From CAWHPS01 sp963831235 (GTDB lineage: Bacteria; Fibrobacterota; OXYB2-FULL-49-7; JAEUSG01), in assembly GCA_963831235.1 (NCBI GenBank), contig CAWHPS010000061.1:62001-126000 (forward strand): DNA of 64,000 nucleotides, read 5' to 3'. Positions within the stretch are counted from its first letter, which is position 1. Each line of letters opens with the position of its first letter. Shown here piece by piece: positions 35,491-44,783 of this stretch. The translations under genes and the position numbers were made by a program. Under the pieces are notes generated by a model. It saw only the letters and a program-made list of their open reading frames with translations. It was not told the DNA's origin and searched no databases.

Positions 35491-37185
35491 ATGTTTACTC
35501 GAATTTCAATGCTTATGCTTCTTGTTTCCGCCTTTATTTTTGGAAATACTTACTACATTGATTATTCCACTGGAGCTGACAATAACTCCGGTATTTCCAA
35601 ATCAGCGCCGTGGAAAAGATGTCCGGGTATGAATGGTTTTTCAGCTGCTTACACGCATGCTCCTGGTGATGTTTATGTTTTTAAAGGCGGGGTGGTCTGG
35701 CCCGCAGCATCACTTCCTTTTACAATAATTAACAGCGGCTCAACTGGAAACACGGATACATATACCACTGATCATGACTGGTATGCAGGATCAGCATGGG
35801 CACAACCGACCTTTGATGGATCCATGTTTCAGAAAACCATATTATCAGCGGATGGTAAAAACCATATATTAATTAATGATCTTAAGTTTATTAATGCTGG
35901 TACACTCACAGCAAATGGCATAATTGGATGCCAGTTTATAAATTGTTCATATTTGGAATTGAGCAACAATACCTTTGCTCTCGAAAGCTGGGGCTGTCTT
36001 TATATCTCAACTGAGAAGAGCGGTGATTATTATGATATTCTTGTTCATCATAATGATATATCTCATTGTGCTTATGCAATGAGGTTCGTTCCTGCCGCCC
36101 CAGCGTCTATCATGCATAATGTCCAGGCATACAATAATAATATCCATGATTTTCATTCGCAGCTAAGTGGTGCTGTTCACGGCGACGGCATTCAGCATTA
36201 CTGCTCTCCTGATGAGGCCGCCTCTTTCGACCGATATATAGAGGGGTTTGCAATTTACAATAACCGGTTTTACGGGGATTTCTCGCAGGTTGCGGGCTCA
36301 GGCGGCGCCATGACAGCACTTGTTTATCTAAGCGGTGCATCAAAAGAGGTCCAAATTTACAACAACCTCTTTGCGCCGCAATTTTCAGGCAGTCAAAGCC
36401 CCAATTTCTTCGAATCCTTTATTTCCTTGCGGGATAATCCGAACCGCGGTGGCCATCATAAGATTTATAACAATACTTTTGTAACACCTGTAGCAGGTGG
36501 ACAGTCAGCCGCGATTCTGGAGGACGATACGAGGTTTCCATCACCTTTTCTTGATGTTAAAAATAACATCTTCTCCAATTTCAACTGGCCGTTTGATCTT
36601 CGTTCAACAAACCATACTTTTGATAATAATAACGATAACTTTATCCGTGACATAGGAAAATGGAACGGCAACTTTGTAGGATCCTTTGCCAAATGGCAGG
36701 CGCTTGGCCTTGATGTACACGGTATAAGCATGGATCCCAAATTCATTTCATCAACTAATTTTCAGTTAAGCGAGACCTCACCATGTATTGAAAAGGGTAC
36801 CAACCTTTCAACGATTTTCAATACTGATATCGAAGGAAATGTAAGACCAATTGCAACAGGTTTTACTTTAGGCGCCTATGAGGTTGTCGGAAGCATGGCT
36901 ACATCCATCCAGGATTCGCGAAAAAATGTCATTGCTTCGTCAGGTTTGGATATTTGTTCCTACAGGAACGGAGCTGTTTTAATATCGCTTCCCGCTTCAG
37001 GAGCATACCAGCTTGCTGTGTATGCTATTAACGGGCAGAAGGCGGGTAGTGTTGTTGAGGGCATTGGAACAGCCGGGTTAAATAATGTTTCAATAAGAAA
37101 ATCAGCAATGCCTCAAGGAATTTATATAATGCGGCTTTCGGTCAAGGGCGCTCTTGTTAACAAAAAGCTAGCTGTTGTTCGATGA
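35491..37185 (+). CDS. Secreted right-handed parallel beta-helix protein with C-terminal sorting domain
   Basis: 564 residues with a signal peptide (MLLVSAFIFGNT). The N-terminal block YYIDYSTGADNNSG...APWK and FKGGVVWPAASLPF matches the paralogue at 9212-10603 almost residue for residue. The beta-helix part has Asn-rich turns (YNNNIHDFHS, IYNNLFAP, VKNNIFSNF). The last about 75 residues (ISLPASGAYQLAVYAINGQK...GIYIMRLS) form a type IX-like sorting domain missing from the paralogue. It is probably a secreted polysaccharide lyase or similar enzyme. The 260 bases upstream hold the Hsp20 terminator and no promoter I could identify. Confidence 0.82.
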   Translation: MFTRISMLMLLVSAFIFGNTYYIDYSTGADNNSGISKSAPWKRCPGMNGFSAAYTHAPGDVYVFKGGVVWPAASLPFTIINSGSTGNTDTYTTDHDWYAGSAWAQPTFDGSMFQKTILSADGKNHILINDLKFINAGTLTANGIIGCQFINCSYLELSNNTFALESWGCLYISTEKSGDYYDILVHHNDISHCAYAMRFVPAAPASIMHNVQAYNNNIHDFHSQLSGAVHGDGIQHYCSPDEAASFDRYIEGFAIYNNRFYGDFSQVAGSGGAMTALVYLSGASKEVQIYNNLFAPQFSGSQSPNFFESFISLRDNPNRGGHHKIYNNTFVTPVAGGQSAAILEDDTRFPSPFLDVKNNIFSNFNWPFDLRSTNHTFDNNNDNFIRDIGKWNGNFVGSFAKWQALGLDVHGISMDPKFISSTNFQLSETSPCIEKGTNLSTIFNTDIEGNVRPIATGFTLGAYEVVGSMATSIQDSRKNVIASSGLDICSYRNGAVLISLPASGAYQLAVYAINGQKAGSVVEGIGTAGLNNVSIRKSAMPQGIYIMRLSVKGALVNKKLAVVR

Positions 37186-37189
37186 CAAT

Positions 37190-37480
37190 TTATGCAAGCA
37201 GGTTTAGAATATCGGCACTTCCAGGAGTTCTCATGTCGATTGGTCCGTTCGTGTGCCTGCCCGCTATGGCTGCTCTTAAATTCGCAGATTGACGTGCGCC
37301 TCTTTGAACTTCAATCAACTGTTCTTCCAGAAAGATACTTACAGCTGATCTATCAGCTATTTCCTGTAACGAATTATATATAGGCTCTCCCAGAGCGGGT
37401 ACTCTTAAAGCAATCGGGCTGGAATTGGTAATGCTGATTGATTCCATACCAATGGTTTTGCAATAACAATGCCGGAACAA
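37190..37480 (-). CDS. Hypothetical protein, weakly supported
   Basis: 96 codons, or 85 from an internal ATG at 37447. The product (SLQEIADRSAVSIFLEEQLI, then SANLRAAIAGRHTNGPIDMR) has protein-like composition and no long hydrophobic stretch. No ribosome site precedes either ATG, and I recognise no family. It is convergent with the beta-helix gene and could be a small real gene or a chance frame. Confidence 0.35.
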   Translation of the reverse strand: MFRHCYCKTIGMESISITNSSPIALRVPALGEPIYNSLQEIADRSAVSIFLEEQLIEVQRGARQSANLRAAIAGRHTNGPIDMRTPGSADILNLLA

Positions 37481-37687
37481 TAATAACTCTTAATTCCTTT
37501 GTAACAATGGTCTTGGATAACCCTGTTTAATTGTGTGTCAGTTGTCAGCATATTGCAGAATTCATTTATCCTTTTTATCAATCATATTTTGAGACATGTA
37601 TTCTCATAAACAGGGGATTAATTGTATTAATTATTGAGAAAGATTTGCCAATTTGTTTTTTACTTAAATTTAAGCTAAAACTAAGTT

Positions 37688-37705
37688 TTGGCCCTCTTAT
37701 TGCAT
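37688..37705 (+). promoter_or_regulatory. Sigma-54-type promoter for the AI-2E/PqiA pair
   Basis: TTGGCCCTCTTATTGCAT has GG at 37690-37691, ten bases, then GC at 37702-37703. The first start codon is 76 bases downstream. TGGC and TTGCA match the consensus well. Confidence 0.6.
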
Positions 37706-37778
37706 GATGATTGGTTGTAGGCCATACCCATAAAAAGGGAAGCAGTTATTTATAAATTGGCTGAAAATATAGTTACCA

Positions 37779-38888
37779 ATGGATAGCAAAATTATCATAC
37801 CTGAAAAGCAGCTTCGCATAGGACTTCTGGTGTTTGTGGGTGTTCTTGCGATTGTCATTGCACTTAATGCTGTTCTTATCATTCCTTATATACTAGCGAT
37901 AATGATGGGTGTTATGCTGAAGGTTATCGCAAATACACCTTTTTGCTATTTAAAGAGTAAGGGAGTAGGGCCAAAGCTGTCGGCGGTTATTGTGCTTTTG
38001 GGTATTATCCTGCTATTTATCGGCCCCCTTTCAATGTTTCTTACAATCGCAGTCAGGCAGGCCATAACTTTGGGGCAATGGCTTTCCCAAAAAGAAATGC
38101 TTTCCATTAATATTCTCATCCAAAAGATAGTGAAAATAGGTCCGATGGATGACCTTTTTGGAGGCGCAGCAGCGTTTGAAAAACAGATTAGAATCGGTAT
38201 TCAGGATACGGGAATATTTCTAACGAATGCAGTGCTTTCTGGGGCTTCCCGGCTGCCCTATCTTGTTCTCCAGACTTTTATTGCGCTCATAACCTGTTTT
38301 TTTCTCCTACTGGATGGTCGCCATTTTGTTCACTGGTTTGCTGATAAAATACCAATGGAACCTGATGTGCAGGAGAAGCTTACCCAGTCCTTCAAGGATA
38401 CTTCCGTATCCGTGGTCTGGTCTTCGTTTGCCGCTGCCTCGGCCCAGGCATGCATGATGTTCATCGCATTTTGGAGTATTGGGATACCTGGAGCATTCCT
38501 TGCCGCAGGCGCGACTTTTATTTTTGCCTGGATACCTATTGTGGGAAGTACTCCGGTATGGATCGCGGGAGCGGTTTACCTTTACACAAAAGGAGCTATA
38601 GTGGGAATGTTTTTCATGATTGCCTCTGGACTCATCATAGGTGTCACGGATAACATTGTTCGCACAATTGTTTTAAAGGGCAAGGGCAACATGCACCCGT
38701 TGGTCAGCCTGATCTCAATTTTAGGCGGGATTCAGCTTTTCGGAATCGTAGGGGTTTTCTTTGGGCCTGTCCTGGCTGGGATATTGAAATCACTCCTTCA
38801 GATCTGGCCGGTAATAGGTCGGCGTTTCGGTGTGTTGCAGCAAATTCCAATTGAAATAAAAACCGTTAATTCCGGTTTAATACAATGA
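37779..38888 (+). CDS. AI-2E/PerM family transporter
   Basis: 369 residues with about seven or eight membrane helices and the AI-2E_transport family pattern (PF01594). The C-terminal block VSLISILGGIQLFGIVGVFFGPVLAGILKSLL, quoted in part as GGIQLFGIVGVFFGPVLAG, is the family signature. Members export small molecules or ions; some are linked to quorum signals or Na+/H+ exchange, so substrate is open. It overlaps the PqiA-like gene by four bases (ATGA), suggesting a functional pair in the envelope. Confidence 0.85.
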   Translation: MDSKIIIPEKQLRIGLLVFVGVLAIVIALNAVLIIPYILAIMMGVMLKVIANTPFCYLKSKGVGPKLSAVIVLLGIILLFIGPLSMFLTIAVRQAITLGQWLSQKEMLSINILIQKIVKIGPMDDLFGGAAAFEKQIRIGIQDTGIFLTNAVLSGASRLPYLVLQTFIALITCFFLLLDGRHFVHWFADKIPMEPDVQEKLTQSFKDTSVSVVWSSFAAASAQACMMFIAFWSIGIPGAFLAAGATFIFAWIPIVGSTPVWIAGAVYLYTKGAIVGMFFMIASGLIIGVTDNIVRTIVLKGKGNMHPLVSLISILGGIQLFGIVGVFFGPVLAGILKSLLQIWPVIGRRFGVLQQIPIEIKTVNSGLIQ

Positions 38889-40156
38889 AACTGATTAAAT
38901 TTATTTTATCAGTTATAATAATAATCGCATCGGTTATTTTATGCCATCAAATTATTTCAAACTCAATTTCCAATCAACAGAACAAAAATGATTATGCTGA
39001 GCTTAATCATATTAAATATGGTCTTTTAAATGTTGATGAATGGAAAAGCCAGATTACAGCAATACTTTCGGATGAGATTAAGGACCTGAAATTGTCAAGG
39101 CCGACAAAACAGGAGCTCCGAAAACATATCGAAGTTCTACTCGACACACTTATTGATAAAGTTGACAGGAAGATCAAAGAAGGAAACACGGGTTCGGTTA
39201 AGGGTTGGGTCAAACAATCAATTATAAACACGCTTATTAATCTGGACGATGTGAAAGAGGGTATTCCTGAATATGCTGATGCGGTCATTTACGAGATGAC
39301 AAGATCGAAAACAAGGGGTCAGGTAAAAGAACTGCTTAATAAACAGCTCGAACAATATTCCAATAACACCTTTGAAATGCAGGATACATCTCAGAGGCGC
39401 CGCATCCTTCTTGAAACAGAATCCAAAGATATTGAAAGTGCGAGGATCAAGATCGATAAATTAATTTCTGTCAAGCATGAACTTGTTTCCAGGGAAGTAC
39501 TTTTCCTTATCATTTTATCAATAACTTTATTCATGATGTACGGCTTAAGCAGACAACCTTTGATCCCTTCAGGGTATTTATTTCTTGTTATCTCTCTTTT
39601 GAGCCTGCTTATAGCAGGAGTAACCACTCCCATGATTGATTTGGAGGCGAAAATCTCAACAATAAGTTTTATGCTGATGGGTCACCCAATCCATTTCGAG
39701 AACCAGGTATTGTATTTTCAAAGCAAAAGCATTTTTGATGTTTTCAGGATTTTGATTCTTGATAAGGCAATCCAGATGAAATTTGTAGGGATACTGATAG
39801 TTACCTTCAGCATTATATTTCCATTGCTGAAAATAATATCGTCGATGGTATATTATTACAATTATCACAATGCGAAAGAGAACCCTGTAATAAAGTTCTT
39901 TGTCTTAAAATCCGGTAAATGGTCAATGGCTGATGTAATGGTGGTTGCCATATTTATGGCGTATATCGGATTTAACGGCATTATTACAAGTCAACTTGGT
40001 CAATTAAGCTCAACCGGCCAGGAAGTCGTAATTCTGGCCACGAATGGCACTTCTCTTCAGCCAGGGTATTATTTGTTTCTGACCTATACATTATTGGCCT
40101 TATTCCTGTCAGGTTTCCTAAAAAGAAAACACCTGGACCATCAGGCGAAAGAATGA
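38885..40156 (+). CDS. PqiA-like membrane protein with extra N-terminal periplasmic domain
   Basis: 423 residues. One membrane helix near residues 6-28 is followed by a charged helical region to about 200 that probably sits in the periplasm. Then comes one PqiA domain: LLSLLIAGVTTPMIDLEAKI, IFPLLKIISSMVYYY, and the signature SGKWSMADVMVVAIFMAYIG. PqiA proteins partner with MCE-type lipid transport tunnels; no PqiB is seen here. Overlapping the AI-2E gene and convergent with ydbL/ynbE/ydbH, it belongs to a lipid-trafficking neighbourhood. Classical PqiA has two such domains. Confidence 0.8.
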   Translation: MKLIKFILSVIIIIASVILCHQIISNSISNQQNKNDYAELNHIKYGLLNVDEWKSQITAILSDEIKDLKLSRPTKQELRKHIEVLLDTLIDKVDRKIKEGNTGSVKGWVKQSIINTLINLDDVKEGIPEYADAVIYEMTRSKTRGQVKELLNKQLEQYSNNTFEMQDTSQRRRILLETESKDIESARIKIDKLISVKHELVSREVLFLIILSITLFMMYGLSRQPLIPSGYLFLVISLLSLLIAGVTTPMIDLEAKISTISFMLMGHPIHFENQVLYFQSKSIFDVFRILILDKAIQMKFVGILIVTFSIIFPLLKIISSMVYYYNYHNAKENPVIKFFVLKSGKWSMADVMVVAIFMAYIGFNGIITSQLGQLSSTGQEVVILATNGTSLQPGYYLFLTYTLLALFLSGFLKRKHLDHQAKE

Positions 40157-40181
40157 GTGTCTTTAACAAATACCGCGCTCG

Positions 40182-40601
40182 TTAAGGTTTCTCGACAGTC
40201 ATATCCTTTTTCTTTTTCCATTCTCCGTCCGCGCTCTTAAAATATTCAGCATCCGTGGCTTTCTGAAAAATCCGTTTTGCATTTGCCATTCCGACTTCTT
40301 CAGCCGATGTTTCGCTTTCCTTGCCAATAAGGCCATAGAGTACTTTACGATCCTCATTCTCCGCTGTAATAATGGCACTTAGGGATAAGTCTTCAGTATC
40401 CTTGGGTTTGATTGCTTCAAGGAGGCCCTGGGGATTCTCGCCTATTATTCCGTTTTTCTTGAGTTCGTTTATTTTAATGAACCGTCCTTTCATGCGGTTT
40501 TTGATATCATCTTTAGGGCTTTGCGCCGGAACAATGGTAAAAACGGAAAACAGTGTGAGAATCAGAAATATTCCGATTTGTTTTGCATTAATAGCTTTCA
40601 T
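40182..40601 (-). CDS. ydbL: YdbL-family periplasmic protein (DUF1318)
   Basis: 139 residues with a signal peptide (ending near VPAQS). RMKGRFIKINELKKNGIIGE and LYGLIGKESETSAEEVG are typical of YdbL/DUF1318. In E. coli YdbL is reported to modulate the YdbH-YnbE bridge that moves phospholipids to the outer membrane. The ATG lies one base after the ynbE stop. It is the last gene of the ydbH operon, now separated from the promoter by insertions. Confidence 0.85.
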   Translation of the reverse strand: MKAINAKQIGIFLILTLFSVFTIVPAQSPKDDIKNRMKGRFIKINELKKNGIIGENPQGLLEAIKPKDTEDLSLSAIITAENEDRKVLYGLIGKESETSAEEVGMANAKRIFQKATDAEYFKSADGEWKKKKDMTVEKP

Positions 40602-40602
40602 T

Positions 40603-40830
40603 TTATTTCTCCTTTATTATTTTATGTTTTGTATCATCTGGCATGGATTTCGTGCCACTCAAACCGACCTGTTCTTCATAATCAAAAAAGTCATTCAACT
40701 GTTTTTCAGCTTTTACATTAACATCCATGGTAATGTAAATGGGATCCACCTTGTGCTTGACCGTAATGGTCCAGCATCCGGCCACGGTAAGGATCATTCC
40801 TCCTGCGATAATGAAAAGAAAAAACTTCAT
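40603..40830 (-). CDS. ynbE: YnbE-like outer-membrane lipoprotein
   Basis: 75 residues from the ATG at 40830, preceded by AGGAGG five bases upstream; an in-frame GTG at 40836 abuts that site and is less likely. The lipobox is LTVAGC. The mature part reads WTITVKHKVDPIYITMDVNV, the beta-strand that in E. coli YnbE stacks onto the C-terminus of YdbH to close the lipid bridge. The former ydbH stop is 38 bases upstream, now cut off by the IS66 element. Confidence 0.88.
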   Translation of the reverse strand: MKFFLFIIAGGMILTVAGCWTITVKHKVDPIYITMDVNVKAEKQLNDFFDYEEQVGLSGTKSMPDDTKHKIIKEK

Positions 40831-41180
40831 CCGCACCTCCTGTTTAAGTTCTAAATAAATTCACGTTTTTACATGTTTAAAGGAAAATTTGTTCGCTGCA
40901 TTCTCACTTTAGGAATAATCATCGTAACTTCTCAATAAGTCCTCCCAAATACTTGAAATTGTTTATTTGACAGCATCCTTTTCCGCAAACCAATCCTGAT
41001 TTACGCCACGGAGTAATCTTAAGCCAGACACATCAAAATTTGTTCGATTTCGCCGTTTTTAGGCATTTCGGATGAATTTTATAATTTGTACAAATCAAAT
41101 GATGAACTATTTATAAAATAAATCGTCCAAGATGCATTTTTTGCTTGCATTGTATATATGCAATATATTATATATACATA

Positions 41181-41534
41181 ATGAGCAGGTCAAGATTTCC
41201 AAACAAGCTCACACTGCAACGATTCAAGAAAGATATCACGGATAAATGGCCGCTTGCCAAAGGATCGTTGGCCCAAGTATATAATAGGTGCATCCGGCCC
41301 AATTGTCCTGCCTGTGCAAGCGGTAAAAAACATCGTACCTTCATTTTTTCCTACCTTAAAAAGGGGCATCGGCATTGCATGTACGTTCCTCTGGAACTGG
41401 TTACGGTGATGCGGCGGGCTATCAGCAACAGCCGTAAGCTGGAGGCACTGATAAGCGCTCTTGGACCGGAGTTGATTTTACAGTTTCGTCAGAAGCAGAC
41501 CCGGCTGAATCACCGAAAGCATAAGAAAGTTTAG
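41181..41534 (+). CDS. IS66 accessory protein (DUF6788-like)
   Basis: 117 residues from the ATG at 41181. RCIRPNCPACASGKKHRTFIF holds a C-x2-C type zinc-binding pair (only key residues counted: C-P-x-C) and a basic surface; such small proteins precede the transposase in one lineage of IS66-like elements. It probably assists DNA binding during transposition. The transposase begins three bases after its stop. Confidence 0.7.
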   Translation: MSRSRFPNKLTLQRFKKDITDKWPLAKGSLAQVYNRCIRPNCPACASGKKHRTFIFSYLKKGHRHCMYVPLELVTVMRRAISNSRKLEALISALGPELILQFRQKQTRLNHRKHKKV

Positions 41535-41537
41535 CGA

Positions 41538-43109
41538 ATGATAGACCTTCATAAAATACCGGAAGAAGGAAAAACCCCTCTGGTTACGGAGTTACTGCAA
41601 ATCATTGCACATCTCAATGAAACCATCGGACAATTGAAGGAGGAGATTGCCCGTCTCAAAGAACACAAAGGCAAGCCGAGGATTCCACCGAGTAATCTGG
41701 AGAAAGACACGATAGATAAACCGGAAAATTCTGATGGGAAGCGACCAGGCTCAGAAAAAAGAAGCAAAACAGTGAACCTGATAATCCATCAAACCATACC
41801 TATTCCTCCTGTGTCATTACCTCCGGGTTCAACATTTGAGAGCCATGATGATTATATTGTTCAGGGGCTTAAAATCCAATTGCATAATATTTGCTACCGG
41901 CTTGAGTGTTGGCGCGATCCGGAAGGCAATCTCCTCAAAGGCGAATTACCTGATTTTGTAAAGGGGCATTTTGATCCGATGTTGCGTAGTTTTATGCTAC
42001 AACAGTATCATCATTGCCATGTCACACAGCCATTACTGCTGGAAGAGTTGCTGGAACTGGGAGTGGATATTTCCAGCGGGCAGATAAGCCGGATATTAAC
42101 AGAAGACAACGAGATTTTTCACCAGGAGAAGGATGACATACTTCCTGCAGGACTGGAAGTGTCAGGCCATATTCATGTTGACGATACCTCTGCTCGTCAT
42201 AACGGTAAAAACGGCTACTGCACGCATATCGGCAATGATTTGTTTGCCTGGTTTGAAAGTACCGATAGTAAAAGCCGGATTAATTTCCTGAAATTGCTGC
42301 GCAATGTCTATGTTGATTATATGATTAACGATGATGCGCTTGCGTATATGACACAGCAGGGGTTTCCTCAGCCGTTGCTGGAGAAACTCGCTATGCATGG
42401 AACCAAACATTTTCAAAACGAAGACGACTGGAAGCTGCACCTGAATCAACTGGCAATCACCACAGAACGTCATGCCCGAATAGCCACAGAAGGTGCATTA
42501 CTTGGCAGCATACTCAGTCATGGTTTCTCAAAGGATTTGGTCATCTTAAGCGATGATGCCGGACAATTCAACATTCTTCTGCATGCGTTATGCTGGATTC
42601 ATGCGGAGAGGACGATTCATAAAATCATCCCCTGCAGTGGGAAAGAGAAAGAGGCCATAGAGGATATTCGTAAACATATCTGGCAACTCTACCGTGACCT
42701 CAAGGCCTACAAGAAAGCACCGGAGGGCACGGCAAAAGACGGATTGGAAAAAAGATTCGACGACATATTCTCCACCCATACCTGTAGTGATACATTAAAT
42801 GAAGCTTTGCGGCGTATAGCGAAGAATAAGCTGGAACTGCTCCTGGTACTGGAAAGACCGGATATTCCGTTACACAACAATGATAGCGAACGCGATATTC
42901 GTGAATATGTTAAAAAACGAAAAATCAGCGGCAGCACGCGCAGTGATAATGGAAGACGTTGTCGTGACACGTTTACCAGTCTAAAAAAAACATGCCGAAA
43001 ATTGAAAATCTCTTTCTGGGAATACCTCAAAGATCGTGTCCATAAAGTCAATAATATTCAGCCCCTATCGGACATCATTCGTGCCAGAGCTCAAGCTCAA
43101 ACCCCATAA
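41538..43109 (+). CDS. IS66-family DDE transposase
   Basis: 523 residues. The N-terminal coiled coil (LNETIGQLKEEIARLKEHKG) and PPSNLEKD linker are typical. Catalytic acidic residues are in HVDDTSARH, LSDDAGQF and HNNDSERDIREYVKKRKISG, the IS66 signature. It catalyses cut-and-paste or copy-out movement of the element. No frameshift or truncation is seen. Confidence 0.93.
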   Translation: MIDLHKIPEEGKTPLVTELLQIIAHLNETIGQLKEEIARLKEHKGKPRIPPSNLEKDTIDKPENSDGKRPGSEKRSKTVNLIIHQTIPIPPVSLPPGSTFESHDDYIVQGLKIQLHNICYRLECWRDPEGNLLKGELPDFVKGHFDPMLRSFMLQQYHHCHVTQPLLLEELLELGVDISSGQISRILTEDNEIFHQEKDDILPAGLEVSGHIHVDDTSARHNGKNGYCTHIGNDLFAWFESTDSKSRINFLKLLRNVYVDYMINDDALAYMTQQGFPQPLLEKLAMHGTKHFQNEDDWKLHLNQLAITTERHARIATEGALLGSILSHGFSKDLVILSDDAGQFNILLHALCWIHAERTIHKIIPCSGKEKEAIEDIRKHIWQLYRDLKAYKKAPEGTAKDGLEKRFDDIFSTHTCSDTLNEALRRIAKNKLELLLVLERPDIPLHNNDSERDIREYVKKRKISGSTRSDNGRRCRDTFTSLKKTCRKLKISFWEYLKDRVHKVNNIQPLSDIIRARAQAQTP

Positions 43110-43161
43110 AGTTCTCCTGTAAGCGACATTAGCTCAAAAGTACGTCATGGTTATTTAGGCG

Positions 43162-44058
43162 TTATGTACGAAGGTTTATTGAGAAGTTACTAATCATCTG
43201 GTTTAACAGATCATCCAGGCTGCTTATATTAATATTAAGGCCGCCGATGGGGATTATATTCTCCTTCGCCCCCCTGGGACCATACCCTTTGGTTTCCACT
43301 TTGGCTTTTAAAATGTGGTTCTCATCATTCTGAAAGACCATTCTCAGGCTTGAATATTCAAAATCCTGCAAAGCCCTAATCATCATGAGAGAGACGGCTT
43401 CCTCCGCATCCTTTGTTTTAGGATTGATTTCTTTTTTAATACCCAATATCCTCATGGCAATTTCTTTTGAAAACCGGAGCCCGCCGATAGGTGGCCTGGC
43501 TTCGAGGAACCCATTACCAAAAGAAAGATGCATGCGCTTCTCCCAATTAAAGGTTATTGGCACATGTCCAAATATTTTACCGTCTCCTGATACGTCCTTG
43601 TATTCAATAAAATTCAGGATTGACTGCAGATCCAAGCCTTCAATATTTACATCTAATGCAAGCCGGGGTTGCGAGAATTCCATTTGCATGTTTTTTCCGG
43701 ATAACTTTCCACCCGCCCAGTTCATTTCCATTGAGGAAACAATAACTCTGTCATTTGCAGGAAAACCGAAGGCGATATTTCCATTTTCAACTTGGAAGGT
43801 ACCCGTGTATGCATTTTTAAAGGTAACATGCTGATTACTATCCGTAAGGAAAGGGACGAAGCTTTTTACTGAGAGGGTGCATGCGATTCCCTGAAAACCG
43901 ATATCCGTCTGTGGTTTCTTATAATTCATATCTTTCAGATAAAAAACATAATGTTGAAAGAATGGTTCGTTCCCGATTTTAAATTGTGCTTCAGCGGACA
44001 GTGTGCCATAAGCTTCATCCTCTTTTATGGTTCTTCTGCAATTGCAGTGGGTACCCAT
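43162..44058 (-). pseudogene. ydbH: ydbH, C-terminal part (separated by insertions)
   Basis: The genuine part runs from 44028 to 43191. It encodes the C-terminal half of the YdbH beta-helical (TAMP-domain-like) lipid bridge, including GDGKIFGHVPITFNWEKR and PIGGLRFSKEIAMRILGI. The frame begins inside the ISL3 element (MGTHCNCRR) and ends inside IS66 (NFSINLRT). Joining it to the N-terminal part at 48107-49356, and to the true tail at 40869-40923, gives one continuous 708-residue protein. Without its N-terminal membrane anchor this half cannot form the bridge. Confidence 0.88.
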
Positions 44059-44123
44059 GCTAAAAGCGCGATGTCAAGGGTTGTAGCATTCTTCTTAAGC
44101 CTATTATTTCACTTATCTCTATG

Positions 44124-44182
44124 ATATTCCTTGGAAAAAGCCCCTGCTCCAAAAAAGCAGGGGGGCTTTTTCCAAGGAATAT
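44124..44182. repeat. Long near-perfect hairpin in the left end of the ISL3 element
   Basis: A 59-base inverted repeat: about 24 bases on each side (ATATTCCTTGGAAAAAGCCC and its complement) with a two-base bulge and a nine-base loop. It lies between the element end and the transposase start. It could act as a terminator shielding the transposase gene from outside transcription. Confidence 0.65.
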
Positions 44183-44333
44183 TTTCACTGCAGTTCAAGA
44201 GCAAAATGTGTATTGCGTCTATAGTAAGATGAAAATCTATTCGAAGGATCATTGATGTGAGTAAAAGTTGAAAAGACATCCCCCGTTCTGGTATAAGGTT
44301 GTTGGTGACAATCTTTAACCAGGAGACAGAGGG

Positions 44334-44783
44334 ATGTCCAATGATAATATTATCAATTCGTTCTTGGGACTTCAAAGTTATGGTGTAGTTACATGGAAAA
44401 GACACAACAAGAAAAGTCTTGAAATTTGGCTGGAACCAAGGAAACACAAATGGACGTGCGATGGGTGTGGCCGGACGTTCCAACATCACTACGATCATGT
44501 ATGGGTTCGTCTGCGAGATTTGAATATCGGTCCGCATAAAGTCTGGCTGTGGGTTTGTCGACATCGAATTGACTGTCCTCAATGTGGAGTTCGTCGGGTT
44601 TCTCTTCCAATAGCACGTCCCCAATCTCGATGTACTCGTCGGTACGAGCGGTGGCTGTTTCAGTTGACAGGTGGTACGACATTGAAAGATCAGACCTCAC
44701 TAAAAACGCTCAATTTCCTGTTAAGCGACCGCAAGTTCAATTCCCTCAATTGGTCTCAATTTGATCTGGAAAATACGTCCTGA
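44334..44783 (+). pseudogene. ISL3 transposase, N-terminal fragment
   Basis: The genuine part is 44334-44690 (119 codons). It includes the ISL3 zinc-binding region: WTCDGCGRTF, then WLWVCRHRIDCPQCGVRRV. After KD the frame enters the nested element. A good ribosome site (GGAGACAGAGGG) precedes the ATG. Joined to 47193-48047 it gives an uninterrupted 403-residue transposase. Confidence 0.9.

Larger units (their letters stand above)
40924..43190 (+). mobile_element. IS66-family insertion sequence in the 3' end of ydbH
   Basis: 2267 bp bounded by perfect 15-bp inverted repeats, GTAACTTCTCAATAA at the left and its complement at 43176-43190. The flanks carry an exact eight-base target duplication TAATCATC (40916-40923 and 43191-43198), the size expected for IS66. 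It contains an accessory frame and the large DDE transposase. It interrupts the last codons of ydbH: 15 native C-terminal residues are replaced by nine residues read into the element. Both genes look intact, so the copy may be active. Confidence 0.93.
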
